Assembly: GCF_900240295.1 (NCBI RefSeq)
Contig: NZ_OEQB01000010.1
Span: forward strand, 1 to 38,020
Origin: Megasphaera vaginalis (ex Bordigoni et al. 2020)
Lineage (GTDB): Bacteria; Bacillota; Negativicutes; Veillonellales; Megasphaeraceae
DNA: 38,020 bases
Reading direction: 5' to 3'
Below are positions 7,681 to 16,100 of the stretch, one piece after another. How positions within the stretch are numbered: position 1 is the stretch's first letter; each line of letters starts with the position of its first letter. The position numbers and the translations under genes were made by a program. Under the pieces are notes generated by a model. The model ran no database searches. It was not told the DNA's origin and was given only the letters and a program-made list of their open reading frames with translations.

Positions 7681-9003
7681 ATGGAAGAATATAAAGATAT
7701 GCATAAAGTTATCGGAGAAAAACCAACGCGTAAGCGGTGGTTTATGCTAATGCTAATATTTGTATTGACGGCCATCAATTATTTGGATAGAACGAATATG
7801 GCAGTGGCGGCGCCCAGCTTAAGTGCGGAATTCGGTTTTGATGCGTCGACGATGGGTTTGTTGCTGTCGTCGTTTGCTTGGTCCTATGCTTTGATGCAAG
7901 TTCCTGGCGGATATATTTTAGAAAGGGTGGGACCGCGTTTAACGTATACCGTATCGCTGTTTTTATGGTCATTTTTTACTGTAATGATGGGATTTGGAAA
8001 AAATTTTTTGAGTATATTTGGTATACGTCTTGCTATTGGCGCGTCCGAAGCTCCTGCTTTTCCTACTAATACGCGTGTCGTAGCGGCTTGGTTTCCGGAT
8101 AATGAACGAGCAACTGCAATTTCAATTTATACGGCAGCGGAATTTATTGGTCTTGCTTTTTTGACGCCGGCATTGTTTTGGATTCTTGATATTTGGGGAT
8201 GGCGTGAAATCTTCTATGTTACCGGAATAATCGGAATTGGCTTTAGCGTGCTTTGGTATATGTTGTATCGTGACCCGAAAGACTGTAAAGGCATTAATGA
8301 GGCAGAGTTGGCTTATATTCGTAATGGTGGTGGACAGGCGGAGAAGGCAGGACAAAAACATGAGATTACTTGGGCGGAAATGAAAGAACTGTTCCGACAT
8401 CGTCAACTTATCGGCGTTTACATTGCCCAATTTGCTAATACGAGTACGATGTACTTTTTTTTAACATGGTTTCCAAGTTATTTAATTTTGGCTAAAAATA
8501 TGCCAATGTTGAAAGCTGGTTGGTATGCAGTAATCCCGTACATTGGTGCGCTGATCGGGGTATTGATCGGTGGACATTGGTCCGACTACATGCTGAAACA
8601 TGGCGCGTCTGTATCGAAAGCCAGGAAATTACCGGTGGCTTGTGGACTGCTGTGCTCTATGACGATTATTACAGCCAATTATTTTGACTCCATTGATATT
8701 GTTATCAGTATTATGGCGCTGGCTTTCTTTGAACAAGGAATGGCAGCTATTATTTGGAGTACAATTGCTGATATAGCGCCTCCTGAATCAGTGAGCTTAG
8801 CTGGAGGTGTATTTAGCTTAGCTGGTAATGCTGCGGGTGTTATTACTCCGCTGGTCATTGGTATCATTGTAGGCCTTACAGGCAGTTTTTTTGGTGCAAT
8901 GGCATTTATTAGCATTATTGTAGCAATTGGGATTTTGTCTCTCGTTTTTATTGTTGGAGATATTCATCGTCTGGAAAGTAAAGAGGAATCTTTTAATCTT
9001 TAA
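7681..9003 (+). CDS. MFS transporter, anion:cation symporter (hexuronate/galactonate-type) family
   Basis: 440 residues with about 12 membrane segments. The N-terminus MLIFVLTAINYLDRTNMAVA and the GGYILERVGPR loop are the marks of the ACS family of organic-anion/H+ symporters (galactonate, glucarate, hexuronate carriers, DgoT/GudP/ExuT type). Start ATG 7681 follows AAAGGAGG closely; the upstream TTG at 7621 is rejected. It lies 150 bases after the first MFS gene, behind a terminator, so it may be read through or have its own promoter, which I could not find convincingly. Carboxylated hydroaromatics such as quinate would suit this family, giving the locus two importers of different type. Codon use is AT-richer than the housekeeping genes downstream, hinting at later acquisition. 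Confidence 0.85.
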   Translation: MEEYKDMHKVIGEKPTRKRWFMLMLIFVLTAINYLDRTNMAVAAPSLSAEFGFDASTMGLLLSSFAWSYALMQVPGGYILERVGPRLTYTVSLFLWSFFTVMMGFGKNFLSIFGIRLAIGASEAPAFPTNTRVVAAWFPDNERATAISIYTAAEFIGLAFLTPALFWILDIWGWREIFYVTGIIGIGFSVLWYMLYRDPKDCKGINEAELAYIRNGGGQAEKAGQKHEITWAEMKELFRHRQLIGVYIAQFANTSTMYFFLTWFPSYLILAKNMPMLKAGWYAVIPYIGALIGVLIGGHWSDYMLKHGASVSKARKLPVACGLLCSMTIITANYFDSIDIVISIMALAFFEQGMAAIIWSTIADIAPPESVSLAGGVFSLAGNAAGVITPLVIGIIVGLTGSFFGAMAFISIIVAIGILSLVFIVGDIHRLESKEESFNL

Positions 9004-9020
9004 AATAAGGATTTTGTAAA

Positions 9021-9069
9021 AATTATCCCAAGAGTGTGTCGCATAGTGTGACACACTCTTGGGATAATT
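9021..9069 (+). terminator. Strong hairpin after the second MFS gene
   Basis: Two 20-base arms (9021-9040 and 9050-9069) are perfectly complementary with a 9-base loop. The following sequence, ACATTTTA, is only moderately T-rich; on the opposite strand the flank is also TTTTTACA-like, so it may act in both directions. It closes the accessory locus. Confidence 0.75.
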
Positions 9070-9239
9070 ACATTTTATAGGATTTTATGGGAAGATTAAT
9101 TATTTCTCAAGCGTAAAGGAGTAGAATGCTAAACAGAATATTTGCAATTATGGTATAAAGTGGTTGTCATGCAAGGCAATAATTTTAAGATTAGATTCGC
9201 CAATCAAACTGTACATATTAAGACTTTAGTTTCTGGATA

Positions 9240-9281
9240 TATTAATCGGGTCAGTATTGCGTTATAATTATATATTATAAT
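9240..9281 (+). promoter_or_regulatory. AT-rich promoter region of the ECF S-component gene
   Basis: Two TATAAT boxes at 9263-9268 and 9276-9281 lie just upstream of GGAGG. Neither has a good -35 box at 16-18 bases. Because they lie so close to the gene, the leader would be very short, which argues against a riboswitch; none was recognised in 9070-9297. Confidence 0.35.
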
Positions 9282-9297
9282 ATGGAGGTAAGGATTG

Positions 9298-9816
9298 ATG
9301 GTACAGAAAAGAAACGGATTTACTGCAAAGCGATTGACGATCGCAGCTTTATTCATGGCTATGAATATGGCGCTCAGTTCGGTGGGAATTCCCGTTCCCG
9401 GCGGTCATTTGTATATTAATGATATCGTCATTTGTTTGGCGGCATTGCTGTTTATGCCTAAAGAGGCGTTTTTTATTGGCGGTATCGGTGCTTTTTTAGG
9501 GGATTTCTTTTTTTATCCGGCGCCTATGTTTGTATCTTTGGTGACGCATGGTATTCAAGCTTGGGCTATTTCTGCAATTGTGCACAGAAATAGCGGTGAC
9601 ATGAGCAAGGGAGAAGCGGTAACGGCTTTGTTAATCGGCGCTGTCATTATGGTTGTCGGGTATTCCTTGGGCCGGGCTTATGTATACAGTACGCCCATGT
9701 ATGCGTGGATAAAGCTGCCTTTTGAGATATTGCAGGCCTTGATCGGGGTGATCGGCGGCTATGTGATTTATTTTCACACGGGAATACGCAAACTGTGGAA
9801 ACATTATTTTGCCTGA
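9298..9816 (+). CDS. ECF transporter S component (membrane substrate-binding subunit)
   Basis: 172 residues, almost entirely hydrophobic, with five or six membrane segments. The order KRLTIAALFMAMNMALSSVGIPVPGG, then an INDIVICLAALLFMPKEAFFIGG stretch and a GAFLGDFFFYP motif, is typical of ECF substrate-capture subunits of the riboflavin/hydroxymethylpyrimidine-like group. These bind a vitamin or precursor and use a shared energising module (EcfA, EcfA', EcfT), which is not in this window. Start ATG 9298 is chosen over TTG 9295 for its spacing of 9 bases from GGAGG. It is monocistronic: a hairpin lies upstream and a separate promoter downstream. The vitamin cannot be told from sequence alone. 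Confidence 0.75.
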   Translation: MVQKRNGFTAKRLTIAALFMAMNMALSSVGIPVPGGHLYINDIVICLAALLFMPKEAFFIGGIGAFLGDFFFYPAPMFVSLVTHGIQAWAISAIVHRNSGDMSKGEAVTALLIGAVIMVVGYSLGRAYVYSTPMYAWIKLPFEILQALIGVIGGYVIYFHTGIRKLWKHYFA

Positions 9817-9854
9817 TCGCCGGTGTTACGGCTGCAGCGTAGATGGGGGATAAT

Positions 9855-9884
9855 TTGCCAAATTCTGTGTATTTTTGTTATAAT
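9855..9884 (+). promoter_or_regulatory. Promoter of the ADP-ribosylglycohydrolase gene
   Basis: TTGCCA at 9855-9860 and a perfect TATAAT at 9879-9884 with an 18-base spacer; a leader of about 100 bases follows. Confidence 0.6.
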
Positions 9885-9991
9885 GTAATCATAAATTTTT
9901 AATTATATAACATAATTGATAAAAAGTAAATCCAGAACTTGATATTATATATGGCGATGAAAAGGACTGCTGCTGTAACGGAGGAGAAATT

Positions 9992-11047
9992 ATGGAGACC
10001 TTGGATCGTTTTACAGGGTGCATGTTGGGCGGAGCGTCCGGAGATGCCTTAGGCTATTTAATCGAGTTTGATGATCTGCATACGATTCGCAGGAAATATG
10101 GGCCCTACGGCTTGCGGACGATTTTGAAGTCTAAAGTGAACGGCAATCAAGGGCTGATTTCCGATGATACGCAGATGTCGTTGTTTACGGCCGATGGCTT
10201 GTTGTGGGCGGCACAAGCCGGATTGGAACCGCAGGAAGGCGTCTTTCGGTCATATATGCGCTGGTATTATACTCAGACGGAGCGAATTGTCAGTCCGGAA
10301 CAGATGGCATGGATGAAGCGTCAGGAGCACGAAATACAGTGGTCCTACGATCTCATGGGGATACAGTCTCTCTATGCGCGGCGAGCTCCCGGAAAAACTT
10401 GTCTTATGACCTTGGCTACAGGTCGTCGTTTTACGGAAACGAATCTGCCGAACGCTCGTTGCGGCAGCAGTGCTGTCATGCGCGTAGCGCCGGTCGGCTT
10501 GTTTTTTAGCGGTGACTGGGAACGGGCGTTTGCTGTCGGGGCGCAGACGGCTTGCCTGACACATGGTGATTTGACGGCTCGTTTGGCAGCCGGAGCCTTG
10601 AGTCTGCTGATTGCCCAACTCAGCAGCGGCGCCGCCTTGGCGCCGTCATTGGAGTCTATGATGCAGGTCGTGAAACGGCAAAAGGGCAGCGAAGCGCTGC
10701 TGGCCGTGTTGGATAAAGCGTTTGTTGAAGCGGCTTCGGAACATGGCGCCGTGCAGGCGATGAAAGAGATTGGCACCGGCAATACGGCGCGGGAAGTTCT
10801 GGCGCTGGCAATTTACTGCATCCTCAAAGCCGATTCCTTAAAAAACGCTGTGATCATGGCTTGTAATCAAGATGGCGCCAGCGATTCCTGCGGGGCTGTT
10901 TGCGGCAATATCGGCGGCGCTTTGTACGGGGCGACTGCCGTTCCCAAAAATTGGTCGAATAATCTGGAGTGCCGCGGCATTGTCGAGCAATTGGGGGATT
11001 GTCTTTATCAATATGGACGGGGCGGCAAGAAAAGTAATGCTTCTTGA
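9992..11047 (+). CDS. ADP-ribosylglycohydrolase family protein (DraG-like)
   Basis: 351 residues. It has the family's opening GCMLGGASGDALGY, the SDDTQMSLFTADGL motif whose adjacent aspartates hold the two-metal centre, and a C-terminal DGASDSCGAVCGNIGGALYG motif supplying the remaining metal-binding aspartates (the family form is DGDSDS-G-GNI-GA). Family members remove ADP-ribose from proteins or small molecules such as O-acetyl-ADP-ribose, or act on ribosyl nucleosides. There is no ADP-ribosyltransferase or nitrogenase gene nearby, so the DraT/DraG nitrogen-control role is unsupported. The IclR regulator gene starts 60 bases downstream on the same strand and may share the transcript, which would suit a catabolic rather than signalling role. 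RBS GGAGGAG before ATG 9992. Substrate unknown. Confidence 0.85.
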   Translation: METLDRFTGCMLGGASGDALGYLIEFDDLHTIRRKYGPYGLRTILKSKVNGNQGLISDDTQMSLFTADGLLWAAQAGLEPQEGVFRSYMRWYYTQTERIVSPEQMAWMKRQEHEIQWSYDLMGIQSLYARRAPGKTCLMTLATGRRFTETNLPNARCGSSAVMRVAPVGLFFSGDWERAFAVGAQTACLTHGDLTARLAAGALSLLIAQLSSGAALAPSLESMMQVVKRQKGSEALLAVLDKAFVEAASEHGAVQAMKEIGTGNTAREVLALAIYCILKADSLKNAVIMACNQDGASDSCGAVCGNIGGALYGATAVPKNWSNNLECRGIVEQLGDCLYQYGRGGKKSNAS

Positions 11048-11107
11048 CAGGGACGGACGGGATCTTATAATAAAGGCAAAAGAAAAGCTTCCGAGGAGGA
11101 AACGGGT

Positions 11108-11854
11108 ATGATTGAATCCATTGATCGCGCGTTGGCGATCTTACAACTTTTCTTGAAAGAAGAACGGCCGCTAAGCGTGACGCAGATCAGCAAGATGATG
11201 GGACTGCATAAGAGTACTGTCAGCAGAACGATGGAGACGATGGAGGCGCGCGGCTTTATCAGCAGAGATAAGGACACGGGACTTTATTGGCCGGGGTTGC
11301 AGATTTATTCGTTAGGCATGCTTTTTCGTGAAAACGGATCTATCCAAAAGGTTGCTTATCCATATGCCAAAGCCCTTGCCAGTAAATTTGGCGAAGGTGT
11401 GCATATGACGACTTTTTCCGTAAATGAATCGGCTTATCCGCAGCATGTCATTTTGGAAAAGATAAAGTCATCGGCTTCCGTTGATGTCGCCCCGCCGATC
11501 GGTTCCGTTCGTCCCAGCCACTGTGCAGCATCAGGTAAATGCCTGCTGGCTTTTGACGAGGCATATCGTAAACGATATGAAGGTTGTGATCTGAAGCGCT
11601 TTACGGAATATACGGTCATCGATTGGGATACATTGAATGAAGAGTTGGCTTTGATTCGAAAAAATGGGTATGCCGTCGAACGGGAAGAGGTAGAAATCGG
11701 CATGGCTTGTATTGCGGCTCCGATTTTTTCTCATCAGCGAGTCGTTGCGGCGATCAGTTTGTCTGCCCCTTTGTCACGTTTGACGGAGGAACTTTTGCCG
11801 GAGATCATCAAAAGCGTGCAAAAAACGGCCAAGGAGATATCGCAAGCGCTGTAA
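11108..11854 (+). CDS. IclR-family transcriptional regulator
   Basis: 248 residues, normal for IclR. Residues 1-65 are the winged helix-turn-helix (SIDRALAILQLF, SVTQISKMMGLHKSTVSRTM, GFISRDKDTGLYWPG). The effector domain follows, with the conserved VGSVRPSHCAASGKCLLAF-like stretch (here IGSVRPSHCAASGKCLLAF) and EEVEIGMACIAAPIF near the C-terminus. Such proteins sense small catabolic metabolites and usually control adjacent genes. The obvious neighbour is the ADP-ribosylglycohydrolase gene 60 bases upstream. RBS GAGGAAACGG precedes ATG 11108. A terminator follows. Effector unknown. Confidence 0.9.
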   Translation: MIESIDRALAILQLFLKEERPLSVTQISKMMGLHKSTVSRTMETMEARGFISRDKDTGLYWPGLQIYSLGMLFRENGSIQKVAYPYAKALASKFGEGVHMTTFSVNESAYPQHVILEKIKSSASVDVAPPIGSVRPSHCAASGKCLLAFDEAYRKRYEGCDLKRFTEYTVIDWDTLNEELALIRKNGYAVEREEVEIGMACIAAPIFSHQRVVAAISLSAPLSRLTEELLPEIIKSVQKTAKEISQAL

Positions 11855-11860
11855 TCATGT

Positions 11861-11907
11861 AGAAGGGGGGAAGCCAGGGGAGGTCCTTTCCCTCTTTCTG
11901 TTTTTTT
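11861..11907 (+). terminator. Terminator after the IclR gene
   Basis: AGAAGGGGGGAA pairs imperfectly with TTTCCCTCTTTCT, with a smaller GGGAGG/CCTTTCCC element inside, followed by seven T. The stem has some G-T pairs. Confidence 0.6.
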
Positions 11908-11964
11908 ATTCTCAATATAGAATGTACGCATAGAGAATGATTATATTGCATCTTTTATATGTAT

Positions 11965-11992
11965 TTGATGTTTAGCAAAAATGTGGTAAAAT
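11965..11992 (+). promoter_or_regulatory. Promoter of the radical SAM gene
   Basis: TTGATG at 11965-11970 and TAAAAT at 11987-11992 with a 16-base spacer. The implied leader is about 75 bases and contains the ATTGTC repeats described next. Confidence 0.5.
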
Positions 11993-12036
11993 AGGGTGTA
12001 ATTATATTGTCTACTTTTTTTGTAATGTATAAAGTC

Positions 12037-12056
12037 TGACAATATACAGATTGTCA
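12037..12056. promoter_or_regulatory. Inverted repeat TGACAAT-N6-ATTGTCA before the radical SAM gene
   Basis: A perfect 7-base dyad ending 6 bases before the AAGGAG ribosome binding site. A third ATTGTC half-site lies at 12006-12011. It could be an operator, or in RNA form a small hairpin near the ribosome binding site that tunes translation. No known regulator recognised. Confidence 0.5.
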
Positions 12057-12074
12057 AGGAGTAAGGAGTCTGCT

Positions 12075-13034
12075 ATGAAAGTTCGACATTTTTGCCAGCC
12101 GGCGCCGAATCAGATGGTATATAAGACCAGAGAAGGCGGCGCCACAGTGACTGTATTTGTACCGTATGACTGTTATAATAATTGTCCCTTCTGCATTAAT
12201 AAAGAAGAGTATGCGGATCCCGTCGGTTTTTCTGCCGAAAAAATTTGCCGAAGCATTAAGACGATGGACCGTATTACACCGAATTGTGATTTTGTTTTCA
12301 CTGGCGGGGAGCCTTTTGCGGATTTGCAAATTTTACAGCAAATGCTTGATGTCGTACCGTTGACGCATAAGGTCTACATCAATACGACGTTGCCGATTTC
12401 CAGTGTACAGAGTGAAGAGGACATTATCCGTTTTACGGAGCGAAATAAGCATAAAATTACCTGCATTAACGTTTCCCGGCACATGCAACATTATGTTGTC
12501 GAGTCCAATGACACGTTACTGTCGAAACTGGCTGTGCCGTTTCGAATCAATTGTGTCCTGTATAAGAAATATCCTTTTCGGGAAATGGTACCGTATTTGG
12601 AACGGTTTCTCCGCGTTGCCGGCGCTTCTATTCAGTTCCGATTTGATTACACGGAGACGACGCTCGATAATTTGTATGATGAAGAGCATGACGGGATTTT
12701 GGCGGATTTGCGCAAGCTTTCCTCCTATGTCGGCCTTGACGGCTGCCGGATGCGTTGCGGTTTTCATTTTGACTACAAAGGCTTGGAACTGACCTATCAT
12801 AAGACGTTGCCATACAGCACTATTGTGGAAAAAGATGGGAAGGACGGCGTTACTTATGATATTCTTTACGATATTTTGATTAAACAGAATGGCGACATTC
12901 ATTCCGACTGGGATGGCACGCCGCTGGACATTAAGGCATACGAAAATGTAGTGTTCGAACCGTATGATTTGCAGTGGCTCCAAGAGCGCCGCCAGAATAA
13001 GGTTTCGCCTTTGCCGGCGGCAGCCGTGATTTGA
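12075..13034 (+). CDS. Radical SAM protein of unknown function
   Basis: 319 residues from ATG 12075, placed 6 bases after AAGGAG; an in-frame TTG upstream overlaps the inverted repeat and is not preferred. C33, C37 and C40 (DCYNNCPFC) form the CX3CX2C motif that binds the 4Fe-4S cluster, and FTGGEPF at 75-81 is the SAM-contacting motif. The fold should be the usual partial TIM barrel of radical SAM enzymes. There is no SPASM-type C-terminal cysteine cluster; only C227 and C231 (about) remain, which is too few for a second cluster. The C-terminal part (residues 255-300) has IKQNGDIHSDWDGTPLD, suggesting an iron-sulfur-free tail. No peptide precursor, QueE partners or activated glycyl-radical enzyme gene lie nearby. 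Monocistronic between two terminators. I cannot name the reaction. Confidence 0.8.
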   Translation: MKVRHFCQPAPNQMVYKTREGGATVTVFVPYDCYNNCPFCINKEEYADPVGFSAEKICRSIKTMDRITPNCDFVFTGGEPFADLQILQQMLDVVPLTHKVYINTTLPISSVQSEEDIIRFTERNKHKITCINVSRHMQHYVVESNDTLLSKLAVPFRINCVLYKKYPFREMVPYLERFLRVAGASIQFRFDYTETTLDNLYDEEHDGILADLRKLSSYVGLDGCRMRCGFHFDYKGLELTYHKTLPYSTIVEKDGKDGVTYDILYDILIKQNGDIHSDWDGTPLDIKAYENVVFEPYDLQWLQERRQNKVSPLPAAAVI

Positions 13035-13042
13035 TACAAAAA

Positions 13043-13085
13043 GGGAGAATTAACAGAAATTTTCTGCTAATTCTCTCTTTTTTTT
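13043..13085 (+). terminator. Terminator after the radical SAM gene
   Basis: GAGAATTA and TAATTCTC pair exactly, extended by CAGAAA/TTTTCTG inside and G-T/G-C pairs outside, followed by eight T. Confidence 0.9.
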
Positions 13086-13111
13086 GCGAGCAAGACTCAC
13101 GCGGAAATTTA

Positions 13112-13140
13112 TTTTAAAAGTCCATCCCTTATGATACAAT
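13112..13140 (+). promoter_or_regulatory. Weak candidate promoter for addBA
   Basis: TACAAT at 13135-13140 is a good -10 box, 45 bases before the addB start codon. The -35 match 17 bases upstream (TTTTAA) is poor. Confidence 0.25.
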
Positions 13141-13185
13141 ATAGGTATCTGTTGTTTTGAGAAATACATTCGAGGGCGTGATGGA

Positions 13186-16100
13186 ATGGCTGTAACGGTG
13201 CTTTTCGGACAGGCCAGAAGCGGAAAAACGACATACTGCTTTGAACAGATGGCGACTCTGGCGGTGCAGGACTTCAAAACGATGCTGTTGGTTCCGGATC
13301 AGGCGACATACGATACGGAACGAAGGTTTGCAGACTTTATGCCCGGAAAAGGATTTATGGGCGTATCTATTACCGGGTTTACACGGCTGGCGTATCACGT
13401 GCTGCAGGAACGGGGAAAAGAAAAAACGCCTTTATCCGATCTGGGGAAGACGCTTATTTTACAGCGGTTGCTGCGTCGTTATGCGGATCGGTTTACCGTT
13501 TTGCAGACAGCGGCTAGGCAACCCGGATTTGCCGCTGCAGCAGGACAGTTCCTTTGGGAATGCCGTTCTTTTTGTGTCACTGCCGATGATTTGCGGAGGT
13601 GTGCGTCGACTGTTGAGGAGGGGCCGTTGGCGCGTAAGCTGAAAGACATGGCCCTGCTTTATGAGGTGTATGAGGCTTTTCTTGCCGAACGGTTCGGGTC
13701 CGTTGATGACACGCTGACGATGTTGACTAAAGAAGTTGGTACGTATACGTATCTTCAGGGCGCCCAAGTCTGGGTAGACGGATTTCAGTGGTTTACGGCA
13801 CAGCAACTGGCGGTATTGAAAGCGATAGCTGCCGTTGCGGCAAATGTGACGATTACGTTGACGATGGATCGTGACCGGTTGCCTTCACAGCGAAAGGAGA
13901 CAGCGCTTTTTCATCGGGCCTATGAGGTATACAATGAACTGAAAAAAGCATTTCCGACACTTCAGGTGCATACTGTCAGATATAACGCCGCTGACGAGCT
14001 GATGCAACTGCGCGACGATTTTTTCCATGTCGTGCCGAGGCAAGCGCCGGTTCCCTTGACGCGGCTTCATCTTACGGAATGCAGCAGCAGGGAAGTGGAA
14101 ATCGACGGTGTGGCAAGAAAGATCATGGCCCTTGTGCAGACCGGGCACTGTTACCGGGATTTTTTGGTCATTGTTCGCAATACGGCACAGTACTGCCATT
14201 TTGTGGAACGGATTTTTCGGCGCTACGGGATTCCCTGTTTCAGCGATTACAGACGTCCTATGCACGCGCATCCTGCGGCGGAGGCAGTTGTCTCGCTTTT
14301 GCAGGTGCTGACAGGGCGATGGAATCATGAAGCGGTTTTTCAGCTGCTGAAAACAGATCTTATCGATTTGCCGCGTCAGGCCGTTGATGAACTGGAAAAC
14401 TACTGCCTGGCATACGGCATACGCGGCGATCAATGGCTGTCCGAAGCGCCGTGGCAATATACGGAAATGCGTTTCCCCGGACAGCGCTTGACGTCCGATG
14501 AGGCAGATATGCTGCGGCATATCAATGAGCTGCGCGAGGCGGTGCGGAAAATACTTTTGCCGTTCTGGCAAGAAGGTCGTGGTGAAAAAAGTTTACGCCA
14601 ATGGTGTACGCTGCTGTACCATTGGCTCCTTCGCCTGGGGATTCCGGAAAAGCTGGAAGCCTGGCAACGGGCTGACGAAGAAGCCGGGCAGATGGTTGAG
14701 AGCAGAGAGCATGAGCAGGTATGGAAACGGATCGTGGAAATTCTCGGAGAAATCGTCACCCTTTGCGGTGATGATACGGTCTCGGTCGGCGCGTTCTCGG
14801 AAATTATTGAAGATGCCTTTGACGGTTCGGAATTCACCTTGATTCCGCCGACGCTTGATCACGTGACCTTAACTGCGATCGATCGGGGATATACGTTACA
14901 AGGCCGAGTGGTTTTCATTTGCGGGCTGAATCATGGCGTTTTTCCGCAGGTACAGGCAGAAGACGCCCTTTTTAACGATACAGACCGCCGTAGCTTAGAT
15001 ACTGTCGGATTGCATCTGGCGCCGAGCAGCCGGTTCCGTTCTTTTCAAGAACGATTTCTTTTTTATTTAGCCTTGACCCGGGCTCGGGATGAACTTTGGC
15101 TTTCCTATGTTTTGACGGATGAGGAAGGAAAACAGTTGCCGCCGGCCGCATGGGTCAGGCAGCTGCTGGAAAAAAACTATATCGTTTTGCTGCGGCGTTT
15201 AAAAGAACTGATGCCGGCAGGTGAAGAAAAGGAATACTTGTATACCCTTTCTTCCGCTTTGACATACTTGCCGCAGCAGCTTCAGCCGGCAGTGAAAAGA
15301 GAACCTGTAGGCGATATTTGGTGGGGATTGTACGATTGGGCGTTGCAGCATGCTGGCGGCTCCTTGTGGCAGCAGTCTCTGGGGAGCCTGTTTTATCATA
15401 ATCAGGCCTGTACGTTGGCGGGAAAGACGGTGAGGAAGCTCTTTGCGCCTGACGGATCACTGCGTGGTTCGGTTACCAGATTTGAGCAGTACAGGCAGTG
15501 TCCTTTTGCTTATTTTGCAAAATACGGATTGGGACTGCGGGAACGGGAAACCTACCAATTTGACGCAGCCAACTCCGGCGTGTTCGTGCACGGCGCATTA
15601 TGCGCCGTCAGTGAAGAATTGTTGCGGCAGGGAAAACAATGGCGTGATCTCGCTTGGGGTGAGATCGAGACGATTTGCCGGGAAGCGGCTGAAGCCTGGG
15701 TTCCGTATATTCGCAATAATATTCTTGCCGCCAACGGATATTATCAGGAGATCAAGACACGACTGGTTCAAACGTTGGTAAGAAAAGTGCGGATACTGGT
15801 TCTTTTCAGCCGGGCCTCGGCCTTTGAAATGGCCGCCGTTGAAGCTTCTTTCGGGAGAGACGGACATGATTGGGAACCGTTGCGTTTTACCTTGCCCGGC
15901 GGTTTGGACGTTGTACTGACGGGGCAGATTGACAGAGTAGATGTTTTGCGTCGAGACGGCAAAACGTTTATCGTCGTCATTGATTATAAGTCCGGCAGGA
16001 AATCGTTGGATCTGCTGGATGTGTATGCGGCAGTTGAGTTGCAGTTGTTGACGTATATGGCCGTTGCCTTGCAACATTTCGGCAGCGGCGCCGCGCCGGC

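Noticed and set aside
9070-9297. A vitamin riboswitch before the ECF S component
   Set aside because: No conserved riboswitch core was recognised, and the only good -10 boxes leave almost no leader.
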